Notes: a model not told the origin generated them from the sequence alone. A DNA stretch of 11,811 nt from an uncultured Lachnospiraceae bacterium (GCA_902783735.1 CACZSE010000119.1:1-11811), one strand, 5' to 3'; shown: positions 1 through 7,087, numbered from the stretch's first letter. Numbers and translations are program-made.

Positions 1-372
1 ATGGAATATCTGCAGACGATAGTATTTATACTTGTTATTGCGGCACTCGTTCAGTTTGTTGAGATGTTTTTAAAGAAATTCGTAGATTCTCTTTATAAGG
101 CATTGGGAGTTTATCTTCCTCTTATTACAACAAACTGTGCTGTTCTGGGTGTGGCACTCACCAACGTTCAAAAAGAGTACGGAATACTTGCCGGAACCGT
201 AAACGGATTTGCTACAGCCGCAGGATTTACCATAGCGATAGTGATACTGGCAGGGATCAGAGAAAAGACAGAATACAATGATTTTCCGGAATCTGTAAAA
301 GGCATGCCCATGGTACTTATCACGGCAGGACTCATGGCAATTGCATTTTGCGGATTTGCCGGACTTAAATGA
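1..372 (+). CDS. rnfA: Rnf complex subunit A, 5'-truncated by the window edge
   Basis: RnfA is an integral membrane subunit of the Rnf ferredoxin:NAD+ oxidoreductase, which couples electron flow from reduced ferredoxin to NAD+ with export of Na+ or H+. The visible 123 residues are the C-terminal part of a protein usually about 190 residues long, so roughly the first 70 are outside the window; the ATG at position 1 is an internal methionine. Four hydrophobic segments are visible: around residues 5-24, 38-54, 63-84 and 101-121. The signature LITTNCAVLG at residues 41-50 holds Cys46, which family knowledge places in the membrane-embedded iron-sulfur site shared with RnfE. The gene stops 21 bases before the rnfB ATG, in the usual rnf order with rnfB last. 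Confidence 0.95.
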   Translation: MEYLQTIVFILVIAALVQFVEMFLKKFVDSLYKALGVYLPLITTNCAVLGVALTNVQKEYGILAGTVNGFATAAGFTIAIVILAGIREKTEYNDFPESVKGMPMVLITAGLMAIAFCGFAGLK

Positions 373-393
373 TCGACAATAAAGGTGACTGAA

Positions 394-1188
394 ATGATCA
401 CAGGAATAATTACGGCCACTGTGCTTATCGGTAGTGTAGGACTTTTGATAGGCATATTCTTAGGTGTGGCAGGAATAAAATTTAAAGTTGAGACCGATGA
501 AAGGGAAGAGCAGGTTTTAAATGCACTTCCGGGGAACAATTGCGGCGGTTGCGGTTATCCCGGATGCAGCGGACTCGCGTCGGCAATTGTTAAGGGAGAG
601 GCAAAGGTAAATGCCTGTCCCGTGGGCGGTGAGACCGTCGGAAATATAATCGCGCATATCATGGGCGTGGAAGCCGGTCAGACTGTTCGCATGACTGCTT
701 TTGTCATGTGTCAGGGAGATTGTGAAAAGACTCATAAACTGTATGAATATACAGGCAATGAAGACTGCAGAGTAATGAAATTTGTCCCTGCCGGCGGGCC
801 CAAAAGCTGTGAATACGGTTGTCTCGGCTACGGGAATTGTGTAAAAGCCTGTGCGTTTGATGCCATTCATGTTGTAAATGGCGTTGCTGTGGTAGATAAG
901 GAAAAGTGCAAGGCTTGCGGAGCCTGTGTGAGTGCATGTCCCAATAATCTCATTGAACTCATTCCTTACGATAAGACCATAAAGGTAAGCTGCAGTTCAA
1001 AAAATAAGGGACCGGCTGTCATGAAGGCATGTACCGTAGGATGCATAGGATGCGGCATATGTGCCAAGAATTGTCCGAGCCAGGCCATAGAAGTTAACGA
1101 CAATCTTGCAAAGATTGACTATGATAAATGTATTGATTGCGGTACATGTGTTGAGAAGTGTCCTAAGAAAGCAATTGTCAATAAATGA
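394..1188 (+). CDS. rnfB: Rnf complex subunit B, multi-cluster ferredoxin-like electron carrier
   Basis: RnfB accepts electrons from reduced ferredoxin and passes them into the Rnf complex. The start is ATG 394 because AAAGGTGA (381-388) lies at proper spacing before it; an upstream in-frame GTG at 385 lies inside that ribosome site. The product is 264 residues. Residues 2-28 form one membrane anchor. Next comes the four-Cys cluster motif CGGCGYPGC with Cys50, 53, 58 and 75, then a second Cys-rich part (Cys106, 110, 125). Ferredoxin-type repeats follow: Cys139/143/149/153, Cys172/175/178/182, Cys213/217/220/223/227 and Cys246/249/252/256, enough for about four more [4Fe-4S] clusters. Clostridial RnfB proteins carry such extra C-terminal clusters. 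The TGA is shared with the next gene's ATG. Confidence 0.96.
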   Translation: MITGIITATVLIGSVGLLIGIFLGVAGIKFKVETDEREEQVLNALPGNNCGGCGYPGCSGLASAIVKGEAKVNACPVGGETVGNIIAHIMGVEAGQTVRMTAFVMCQGDCEKTHKLYEYTGNEDCRVMKFVPAGGPKSCEYGCLGYGNCVKACAFDAIHVVNGVAVVDKEKCKACGACVSACPNNLIELIPYDKTIKVSCSSKNKGPAVMKACTVGCIGCGICAKNCPSQAIEVNDNLAKIDYDKCIDCGTCVEKCPKKAIVNK

Positions 1189-2321
1189 GATTAGATGATG
1201 AATTTGATGAAAATAACGGTGGATTGCCCATCGTTTATATGGCTCTCGGAGTGTCAGTTTTCATACTCTTGGTTTTGGTTGTTGTCGTTTCCGTTAATAA
1301 AGATAAGAAACCGTCTGAAAACCTTTTAAACATTCAGGCTCAGGCTACGGCAACAGCATCTGCAATGCTTGCTGAGGAAGACGATCCGTTTATTTCTGAA
1401 AAATTGCCGCAAAATAAACGTGTTGCATCGGATCTTGATATCTGGGATCTCTATCCTCAAAGAGATGAAGATGACGAAGATGTTATAGATCTTAATGTAT
1501 CGCCTACGCCAAAAGCTACACCGACTGCAGAACCGACACCTACAGAAGAACCGCAAAAGGATGACGGAAAACATGTAAAGATAAAAAATCACGATGGTTC
1601 CGAGGAATGGATCACGATAAATGACAAGATAGAAAAGAACAGTTATGACTTTACAAATCTTGTGGAATCCGGCGGTAAATACAAATATATTTCAGGCGGA
1701 AAAAATATTGCATTTACCGGAATAGATATATCACGTTATCAAAAAGATATTGATTTTGTACGTGTTAAGGAGCAGGGCATTGACTTTGTCATGATAAGGG
1801 TAGGTTCAAGAGGATATAAGAACGGTACCCTTTCGATGGATGAATATTTTGAGAAAAATATCGATGCTGCGATCGAAGCGGGACTTGATGTAGGCGTGTA
1901 TTTTTATTCTCAGGCAATAAATACTCAGGAGGCCGAAGAAGAAGCCAATATCGTTATCGGTGCTTTGGAGGGAAAGAAGATCACCTATCCCGTAGCATTT
2001 GACATGGAATATATTGAAAATGATACCGGCAGGATCGATACGCTGACCAAAGATGAAAAGACTCTGATAACCTCGGCCTTTGTAAACAAGATCAAGGAAG
2101 CCGGCTACAGACCCATGATATACGGTAACAAGGAGTGGCTTTTAAAGAGGATAGATGTGGCCAAGTTCACTTCAAGTTCCTTCTGGCTTGCCCAGGAGGA
2201 TAAATATCCGGACTATCCATATAAATATGATATCTGGCAATATTCGACCAAGGGAGATATATATGGTATAGAAGGTCCGGTTGATATGAATATATGTTTT
2301 GTTGACTATGCTGCCCAGTGA
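1185..2321 (+). CDS. Membrane-anchored GH25 (lysozyme-type) muramidase
   Basis: This is a 378-residue single-pass membrane protein with a GH25 domain, the family that cleaves the N-acetylmuramic acid to N-acetylglucosamine bond of peptidoglycan. Residues 1-14 are acidic and cytoplasmic, 15-37 are the membrane segment, and 40-128 form an acidic, Ala/Thr- and Pro/Thr-rich linker with PTP-type repeats near 107-124, likely spanning the wall. The GH25 domain runs from about 176 to 376: GIDISRYQ (179-186) carries Asp181, VGVYFYS lies at 236-242, and AFDME (271-275) holds the Asp273/Glu275 pair expected of the active site. VDMN (366-369) gives the usual C-terminal Asp367. All key acids are present, so activity is plausible. 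The ATG overlaps the rnfB stop by 4 bases (ATGA), implying translational coupling. The physiological link with Rnf is unknown. Confidence 0.9.
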   Translation: MRLDDEFDENNGGLPIVYMALGVSVFILLVLVVVVSVNKDKKPSENLLNIQAQATATASAMLAEEDDPFISEKLPQNKRVASDLDIWDLYPQRDEDDEDVIDLNVSPTPKATPTAEPTPTEEPQKDDGKHVKIKNHDGSEEWITINDKIEKNSYDFTNLVESGGKYKYISGGKNIAFTGIDISRYQKDIDFVRVKEQGIDFVMIRVGSRGYKNGTLSMDEYFEKNIDAAIEAGLDVGVYFYSQAINTQEAEEEANIVIGALEGKKITYPVAFDMEYIENDTGRIDTLTKDEKTLITSAFVNKIKEAGYRPMIYGNKEWLLKRIDVAKFTSSSFWLAQEDKYPDYPYKYDIWQYSTKGDIYGIEGPVDMNICFVDYAAQ

Positions 2322-2336
2322 TACGGTGTAAATACT

Positions 2337-3110
2337 ATGAGTGAAACTTCAAAGGGAGTTTATATCGCAAAGAAGAAGAACGGAGATATTTACTACAGGG
2401 CTTCGTTCACATATAAGAACAAGCATATATCTTTGGGAAGTTATGACAGTGACAAAGAAGCGTCAAAGGCCTATGAGTTTGCTTCATCCATCATTTCTGA
2501 CCCGGGTTTTAATATCGGGATGCTTGATATTGACATGCCCATTTCATATGACAAATATGTCTGCATCATAAATTTTCGTGACAATAACATTTATCTTCCG
2601 AATCCTATCTATGTCAGAAAACGCTATTTTTCATATTTTATTTCGGAACATGAGGAAATGAAGTTTTCCATGGATGACTTGTTTTACTATATGTCTCACA
2701 GGATACTCAGAAGAGGCGGTCATTTCTATGTAAACGATTACGGCATGCAGGTAAGTCTCGGGTCAAGATACGGTATAAAGAATTATGCCGTAAGGGATAA
2801 GGATTTCAGGTTTATAAATGATGATGAACTTGATTACAGATATGAAAATATTGAAGTCTTTAATACGTTTTATGGTGTAGAGAGCTGTATCCACAATAAG
2901 AAACACTGTTACAGGGCAAAGATCCATATAAACGGTGATGTAACGGTCGGCTACTATGATGATGCGATAAATGCGGCCATTGCCTACAATAAGGCAGTAG
3001 ATATATTGAAGAAAAAAGGGATAAACAAGAATTATATGACAAATTATATAGAGAGTCTGTCGGGTAAACTTTATGCCGATATCTATTCGGAACTTAAGGT
3101 TCGCGTTTAA
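2337..3110 (+). CDS. AP2 / degenerate HNH / AP2 protein, putative DNA-binding protein
   Basis: A 257-residue soluble protein with no signal peptide. Residues 5-52 read as an AP2 (integrase/ERF-type) DNA-binding domain: KGVY, then YYRASF, ISLGSYD and EASKAYEFA. Residues 177-226 form a second one: FYGV, YRAKI, TVGYYD and NAAIAYNKA. Between them, residues 129-176 follow the layout of the HNH nuclease domain that normally precedes AP2 in homing-type endonucleases, ending in FINDDELDYRYENIEV, which lines up with the usual DHINGDKLDNRYENLEV. The catalytic His position is Phe159 and the preceding Asp is Arg158, so nuclease activity is unlikely. Residues 66-125 are unassigned. It starts 15 bases after the GH25 gene with only a weak ribosome site (GGTG, about 2325-2328), suggesting cotranscription. 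I infer a domesticated DNA-binding protein; its targets are unknown. Confidence 0.7.
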   Translation: MSETSKGVYIAKKKNGDIYYRASFTYKNKHISLGSYDSDKEASKAYEFASSIISDPGFNIGMLDIDMPISYDKYVCIINFRDNNIYLPNPIYVRKRYFSYFISEHEEMKFSMDDLFYYMSHRILRRGGHFYVNDYGMQVSLGSRYGIKNYAVRDKDFRFINDDELDYRYENIEVFNTFYGVESCIHNKKHCYRAKIHINGDVTVGYYDDAINAAIAYNKAVDILKKKGINKNYMTNYIESLSGKLYADIYSELKVRV

Positions 3111-3121
3111 AGGGGTTTTGG

Positions 3122-3150
3122 TTGAAATTGTATCCGATTATCTGTATAAT
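3122..3150 (+). promoter_or_regulatory. Sigma-A-type promoter for thrC
   Basis: TTGAAA (3122-3127) and a perfect TATAAT (3145-3150) are separated by exactly 17 bases. The expected transcription start is near 3157, giving a leader of about 50 bases before thrC. It lies just after the stop at 3110, marking the boundary between the rnf-linked genes and the biosynthetic genes. Confidence 0.85.
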
Positions 3151-3163
3151 GAATTAATATTGC

Positions 3164-3184
3164 GGTAAGGCAGATGACCTTATC
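3164..3184 (+). other. Short hairpin in the thrC leader
   Basis: GGTAAGG (3164-3170) can pair with CCTTATC (3178-3184), seven pairs with one G-U, around a 7-base loop. It sits just downstream of the predicted transcription start and 12 bases before the CAGAGG ribosome site (3196-3201). There is no following T-run, so it is not a terminator. It may stabilise the mRNA 5' end or have no function. Confidence 0.35.
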
Positions 3185-3208
3185 AGTTAGATTTTCAGAG
3201 GTTTTGAT

Positions 3209-4699
3209 ATGGAAGAGATATTATATAAAAGCACAAGAGACAGTTCAAAGACCGTAACGGCGAGTCAGGCAATATTAAAGGGCTTAAGCGATGACGGAGG
3301 GTTGTTTGTTCCAACCAAACTTCCGGTACTCGACAAAAGCATAAAAGAGCTTGCCGGCATGGATTATAAAGGTATAGCTTACGAGGTCATGAAGCTTTTT
3401 CTTACGGATTTTACAGAGGAAGAACTGAAAAACTGTATAGAAAATGCCTATGATGACAAATTCGATACAAAAGAGATCGTTCCCATTACAAAAAAAGACG
3501 GGGCTTATTTTTTAGAACTTTATCATGGCGCCACGATAGCATTTAAGGATATGGCCCTTAGCATATTGCCGCATCTTATGACGACTTCGGCTAAGAAGAA
3601 TAACATAAAAAATGAGATAGTCATTCTGACAGCCACCTCCGGTGATACCGGAAAAGCAGCGCTGGCCGGATTTGCCGATGTACCCGGAACAAGGATAATC
3701 GTATTTTATCCAAAGGGTGGAGTAAGCTTTATCCAGGAAAGACAGATGGTAACGCAAAAAGGTGACAACACTCTGGTTGTAGGCATAAAAGGAAACTTTG
3801 ATGATGCACAGACCGGCGTTAAGAAGATATTCGGCGATAAACAGCTCGCAAAGGAACTTGAAGAAAAAGGCTTCCAGTTCAGCAGTGCCAATTCGATCAA
3901 TATCGGCAGACTTGTTCCTCAGGTCGTTTATTACGTATATGCATATGCAAAGCTTTTAAGTGACGGCGAGATAGCTGAAGGTGAGAAGATCAATGTTGTG
4001 GTTCCCACCGGAAACTTCGGCAACATACTTGCTGCTTATTTTGCAAAGAACATGGGTATCCCCATCGAAAAACTCATATGTGCTTCAAATGAAAATAAAG
4101 TTCTGTTTGATTTCTTTGAGACAGGCGTATATGACAGAAACAGGGAATTCATGCTTACCAATTCTCCTTCGATGGACATTCTTATATCATCGAATCTGGA
4201 GAGACTCATATATCTCATAGCCGGTGAAGATTCAAAAAAGAATGCCGATCTCATGAAACAGCTTTCGGACGAAGGCAGATATGAGATAAGCGATGACATG
4301 AAAGATAAGCTCTCAGGTTTTGTCGGCGGATATTCTACTCAGCAGGAGACCTGCGCAAAGATAAAAGATATGTACGACAAGACAGGTTATGTTCTTGATA
4401 CTCATACTGCAGTTGCTGCAAAGGTTTATGATGATTATGTAAAACGTACCGAAGATAAGACAAAGACTGTTATCGCATCTACCGCAAGCCCTTATAAGTT
4501 TACGGTTTCCGTTATGGAAGCGATCGAGGGCAAAAAGTCCGATGAGCCTGATTTTGATCTGGTTGACAGACTGAGCAGATTATCCGGGACCAAGGTACCG
4601 AACGCAGTGGAAGAGATAAAGACGGCACCTACAAGACATGATCATGTATGTGAGATACAGGACATGGTAAATGAAGTAAAGTCCTTCTTAAATCTGTAA
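3209..4699 (+). CDS. thrC: Threonine synthase
   Basis: A PLP-dependent enzyme converting O-phosphohomoserine and water to L-threonine and phosphate, the last step of threonine synthesis, in the cytoplasm. At 496 residues it matches the longer bacterial form. The N-terminal threonine-synthase domain is typical (KSTRDSSK at 7-14, SDDGGLFVP at 27-35). HGATIAFKD (106-114) carries the PLP-binding Lys113, TSGDTG (143-148) is the conserved phosphate/cofactor loop, and VVPTGNFGNI in the middle is the second cofactor-binding loop. The start is supported by CAGAGG at 3196-3201, seven bases upstream, and by the promoter at 3122-3150. No other thr genes are nearby. Cotranscription with the citrate synthase 79 bases downstream is likely, as no terminator with a T-run lies between. 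Confidence 0.96.
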   Translation: MEEILYKSTRDSSKTVTASQAILKGLSDDGGLFVPTKLPVLDKSIKELAGMDYKGIAYEVMKLFLTDFTEEELKNCIENAYDDKFDTKEIVPITKKDGAYFLELYHGATIAFKDMALSILPHLMTTSAKKNNIKNEIVILTATSGDTGKAALAGFADVPGTRIIVFYPKGGVSFIQERQMVTQKGDNTLVVGIKGNFDDAQTGVKKIFGDKQLAKELEEKGFQFSSANSINIGRLVPQVVYYVYAYAKLLSDGEIAEGEKINVVVPTGNFGNILAAYFAKNMGIPIEKLICASNENKVLFDFFETGVYDRNREFMLTNSPSMDILISSNLERLIYLIAGEDSKKNADLMKQLSDEGRYEISDDMKDKLSGFVGGYSTQQETCAKIKDMYDKTGYVLDTHTAVAAKVYDDYVKRTEDKTKTVIASTASPYKFTVSVMEAIEGKKSDEPDFDLVDRLSRLSGTKVPNAVEEIKTAPTRHDHVCEIQDMVNEVKSFLNL

Positions 4700-4728
4700 C
4701 TTTCTGTAATGATCTAAAAAGGTTACAG
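4694..4728 (+). repeat. Inverted repeat with duplicated left arm between thrC and gltA
   Basis: CTGTAAC (4694-4700, overlapping the end of thrC) and a near copy CTGTAA (4704-4709) can each pair with GTTACAG (4722-4728), so two alternative stems are possible. It is followed by G-rich runs at 4734-4740 and 4766-4771, the second being the gltA ribosome site. No T-run follows, so a terminator is unlikely. It may be an operator or an mRNA processing site; the evidence is only the symmetry. Confidence 0.3.
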
Positions 4729-4778
4729 CCTGTAGGGGGGACAGATGTGACTCTGAGACGGATTTAGGGGGTATATAT

Positions 4779-6146
4779 ATGGAAAATAACAAATATTCGG
4801 AACTTACACCGGAGATCGAAAGACTGGCAGCCATGAGTAAAGCTGCCGGGATCATAGATTCTGACCTTTTTGTCAAATATGATGTAAAAAGAGGACTTCG
4901 TGATCTGAATGGAAAAGGTGTACTTGCAGGTCTTACCAATATAAGTGATGTAAGGGCGACCAAGATCGTAGACGGAGAGACCGTACCCGATTACGGCAAT
5001 CTTTTTTACAGAGGATATAATGTTAAGGATCTTGTAGATACCAACGATATCAACAGAAGATACAGTTTTGAAGAAGTGACCTATCTGCTTTTGTTCGACA
5101 GACTGCCGAATAAGCAGGAACTCAGGGACTTTTGTGATATTCTTGCATATTATCGTACACTTCCCACAAGCTTTGTGAGAGATATCATCATGAAAGCACC
5201 AAGTAAGGACATGATGAATACCCTTGCCAGAAGTGTACTTACACTGTATTCATATGATGACAGGGCCGATGATACTTCAATGCCCAACGTACTGAGACAG
5301 TGTCTTCAGCTTATCAGTCTTTTTCCGCTTCTTGCAATATACGGATATCAGGCATACAGCCATTATCATGACGGTAACAGCCTCTTTATCCATCAGCCCG
5401 ATCCGGAGCTTTCTGCGGCTGAGAATATCCTTCATCTGTTAAGACCCGACAGTGCATTTACTGAACTGGAGGCTCGAATACTCGATGTGGCTCTTGTTTT
5501 ACATATGGAGCATGGTGGCGGTAATAATTCATCCTTCACGACTCATGTTGTGACCTCATCACTTACCGATACATATTCGACCATTGCTGCGGCCATAGGT
5601 TCTCTTAAGGGTCCCAGACACGGTGGAGCCAATATCAAGGTTGTCAGAATGATCGAGTGCATGAAAAAGGAGATCAAAGACTGGAAGGATGAAGATGAGG
5701 TAAGCGCATATCTGAACAAACTGCTTCATGGTGAAGCATTTGACGGTTCGGGATTGATCTATGGTGTCGGTCATGCGATATATTCGAAATCCGATCCGAG
5801 AGCGGAAGTGTTAAAGAGCTTTGTCGGTGCATTAGCTCATGAAAAAGGCCTTGATGATGAATATAACCTTTATACTATGATAGAAAGACTTGCTCCGCAG
5901 ATAATCACAAGAGAGCGACACATGTATAAGGGCGTAAGTATAAATGTGGATTTCTATTCGGGTTTTGTTTACAGTATGTTGGGACTTCCGGAAGAATTGT
6001 TCACTCCTTTATTTGCGATAGCCAGAATATCCGGTTGGAGTGCTCACAGACTTGAAGAACTTGCCAATAACGGAAAGATCATAAGACCTGCATATAAAAC
6101 GCTTTGCAAAGAAAGAACATATATCGATCTTGATAAACGCGAATAG
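4779..6146 (+). CDS. gltA: Citrate synthase (Si-type family)
   Basis: This enzyme condenses acetyl-CoA and oxaloacetate to citrate. In a fermentative anaerobe it most likely feeds 2-oxoglutarate and glutamate synthesis. The 455-residue protein has the standard citrate synthase fold. HMEHGGGNNSSFTTH (242-256) includes His245, GPRHGGAN (278-285) carries His281, GVGHAIYSKSDPRA (329-342) carries His332, and NVDFYSGF (389-396) carries Asp391. These correspond to the oxaloacetate-binding and catalytic His/His/Asp residues of the family, so it should be active. It is not the unrelated Re-type citrate synthase. A 2-methylcitrate synthase activity cannot be excluded from motifs alone. The start is set by AGGGGG (4766-4771), seven bases before the ATG. 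It ends 3 bases from the convergent regulator's stop. Confidence 0.93.
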   Translation: MENNKYSELTPEIERLAAMSKAAGIIDSDLFVKYDVKRGLRDLNGKGVLAGLTNISDVRATKIVDGETVPDYGNLFYRGYNVKDLVDTNDINRRYSFEEVTYLLLFDRLPNKQELRDFCDILAYYRTLPTSFVRDIIMKAPSKDMMNTLARSVLTLYSYDDRADDTSMPNVLRQCLQLISLFPLLAIYGYQAYSHYHDGNSLFIHQPDPELSAAENILHLLRPDSAFTELEARILDVALVLHMEHGGGNNSSFTTHVVTSSLTDTYSTIAAAIGSLKGPRHGGANIKVVRMIECMKKEIKDWKDEDEVSAYLNKLLHGEAFDGSGLIYGVGHAIYSKSDPRAEVLKSFVGALAHEKGLDDEYNLYTMIERLAPQIITRERHMYKGVSINVDFYSGFVYSMLGLPEELFTPLFAIARISGWSAHRLEELANNGKIIRPAYKTLCKERTYIDLDKRE

Positions 6147-6149
6147 CTT

Positions 6150-6869
6150 CTAGCGATGCTTTCGATATTCCAAAGGAGTGGCTCCGGTAGATTTTTTAAA
6201 GCGTTCGGTAAAATAGCTTTGCGACGGATATCCCAAAACGGAAGATATCTGTGAAGGAGAGTAATCGGAATACAAAAGCATGTTTTTGGCGGTTTCGATC
6301 TTTTGAACGGATATGTATTCACTGATGCTTAATCCTGTCTCCTTTTTAAAGAGTCTGGACAGATATGAGGGTGATAAAGATACCCTTTCTGCAAGTTCAG
6401 TCAAGGTGATACGCATATGAAGATGCGTATAAATATGATCGATACAACGAATAACAGGCTTCGAGTATTTACTCGAGGCCTTTAAATTTTTCATGAGCTC
6501 TGTGTATGACAGGACCATATCATAGTGAAGCCTGTCTATTTTGGCCAGAGTATCCAGCCTGTCAACCTTTTGTATGTAATAGTCGGACAATGAATAGGCC
6601 TGTTCATGGCTTAATCCCGCATCAATACAATATCTGCTCATCATGGCTGCCGTGATTATGAAGTGGTATTTAAAGTTTCTGATCCTGTTTTCGGAAAGTA
6701 AACCCAGGCCGGGAGTGGAAGACAGACCGTTTTTCAGATAATTCTTTACTTTTTTGATATCGCCGTTCTTAACCGCGGTATAGAAATCCATCTCAGGCTC
6801 ATAAGGAGCATGAAGGATAAGATTTTCACGATTAATATATTCTTTATAGATCCATTCTTTATTTTCCAT
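6150..6869 (-). CDS. AraC-family transcriptional regulator
   Basis: A 239-residue regulator. The C-terminal 100 residues are a complete AraC/XylS DNA-binding domain: helix-turn-helix one around 155-176 (LTELAERVSLSPSYLSRLFK), then the linker helix (EYISVQKIETAKNMLL), and helix-turn-helix two around 205-225, with the hallmark GYPSQSYFTERFKKSTGATPLEYR near the end. The N-terminal 135 residues are mostly helical with no cupin-like sugar-binding pattern that I can see; NFKYHFIITAAMMSRYCI and EQAYSLSDYYIQ recall a Lachnospiraceae AraC subgroup whose ligand I do not know. I chose ATG 6869 over an in-frame TTG at 6875 because AGAG lies about 7 bases upstream. It is divergent from the GH16 glucanase gene, so control of that locus, and of itself, is likely. 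Confidence 0.9.
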   Translation of the reverse strand: MENKEWIYKEYINRENLILHAPYEPEMDFYTAVKNGDIKKVKNYLKNGLSSTPGLGLLSENRIRNFKYHFIITAAMMSRYCIDAGLSHEQAYSLSDYYIQKVDRLDTLAKIDRLHYDMVLSYTELMKNLKASSKYSKPVIRCIDHIYTHLHMRITLTELAERVSLSPSYLSRLFKKETGLSISEYISVQKIETAKNMLLYSDYSPSQISSVLGYPSQSYFTERFKKSTGATPLEYRKHR

Positions 6870-6921
6870 TATCAATCTCTTTACAGGTATTTGCTTGATC
6901 TTTTAGTCATTACGTGATCCT

Positions 6922-6930
6922 ATTATATCA
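6922..6930 (-). promoter_or_regulatory. Extended -10 promoter of the AraC-family gene
   Basis: Read on the minus strand, TGA directly precedes TATAAT (6927-6922), a perfect -10 with the TGn extension. The -35 is weak (TTATCT near 6951-6946, 18-base spacing). This leaves about 45 bases of leader before ATG 6869. The -35 area overlaps the AAAACGATA repeats, which would allow self-control. Confidence 0.6.
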
Positions 6931-6932
6931 TT

Positions 6933-6961
6933 AAAACGATAAAAAAGATAACAAAACGATA
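6933..6961 (+). repeat. Tandem 9-base repeats, candidate AraC-family operator
   Basis: AAAACGATA occurs at 6933-6941 and again at 6953-6961, exactly 20 bases apart, about two helical turns. A one-mismatch copy, AAAAAGATA, fills 6942-6950. The last repeat ends 3 bases before the -35 of the GH16 promoter (TTGACG, 6965-6970). Direct half-sites of about two turns placed against a -35 are the classic arrangement of AraC-family activator sites. Binding is inferred, not shown. Confidence 0.55.
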
Positions 6962-6964
6962 TAT

Positions 6965-6993
6965 TTGACGTATTGCCTGTATTAAGGTGTATA
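6965..6993 (+). promoter_or_regulatory. Promoter of the GH16 glucanase gene
   Basis: TTGACG (6965-6970) is a near-consensus -35. The AT-rich TGTATATAAG (6988-6997) offers TGTATA at 17-base spacing or TATATA at 19. The imperfect -10 fits a promoter that needs an activator. The expected start near 7000-7003 gives a leader of about 85 bases. Confidence 0.6.
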
Positions 6994-7012
6994 TAAGATC
7001 AAAAACTGCGCA

Positions 7013-7073
7013 GGTCTTTAAACAGACCGAAACAATGTATATGCAGGCAGTACATTGTGAGCATACAGCCTGT
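7013..7073 (+). promoter_or_regulatory. Structured 5' leader with possible pseudoknot upstream of the GH16 gene
   Basis: Three pairings are visible. GGTCT (7013-7017) pairs with AGACC (7024-7028). ACAATGTA (7032-7039) pairs perfectly with TACATTGT (7051-7058) around an 11-base loop. CAGGC in that loop (7044-7048) pairs with GCCTG (7068-7072), plus a G-U at 7043/7073, which would make an H-type pseudoknot ending 3 bases before the weak ribosome site GGGA (7077-7080). CAGG at 7011-7014 could compete for the same strand. I could not match it to a known riboswitch class. Confidence 0.4.
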
Positions 7074-7087
7074 GATGGGAAGATAGC

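Noticed and set aside
1..372. ATG at position 1 as the start of a complete 123-residue gene
   Set aside because: The protein aligns with the C-terminal two thirds of RnfA, and conserved membrane segments lie upstream of this methionine in the family.
385..393. GTG 385 as the rnfB start
   Set aside because: It lies within AAAGGTGA, the ribosome site properly spaced for ATG 394, and nothing comparable precedes it.
2337..3110. Active HNH homing endonuclease or mobile element
   Set aside because: The catalytic His and Asp positions are Phe and Arg, no intron or inserted gene boundary is visible, and spacing fits the operon.
4036..4299. Minus-strand ORF of 87 codons inside thrC
   Set aside because: It is antisense to a well-conserved gene with no ribosome site or recognisable protein; the same holds for the other opposite-strand ORFs in rnfB, gltA and the glucanase genes.
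4700..4778. T-box leader before gltA
   Set aside because: No T-box consensus or specifier stem is seen, and the spacer is too short.
7000..7087. Known riboswitch class such as c-di-GMP or preQ1
   Set aside because: I find none of the conserved core motifs; only generic pairing is visible.
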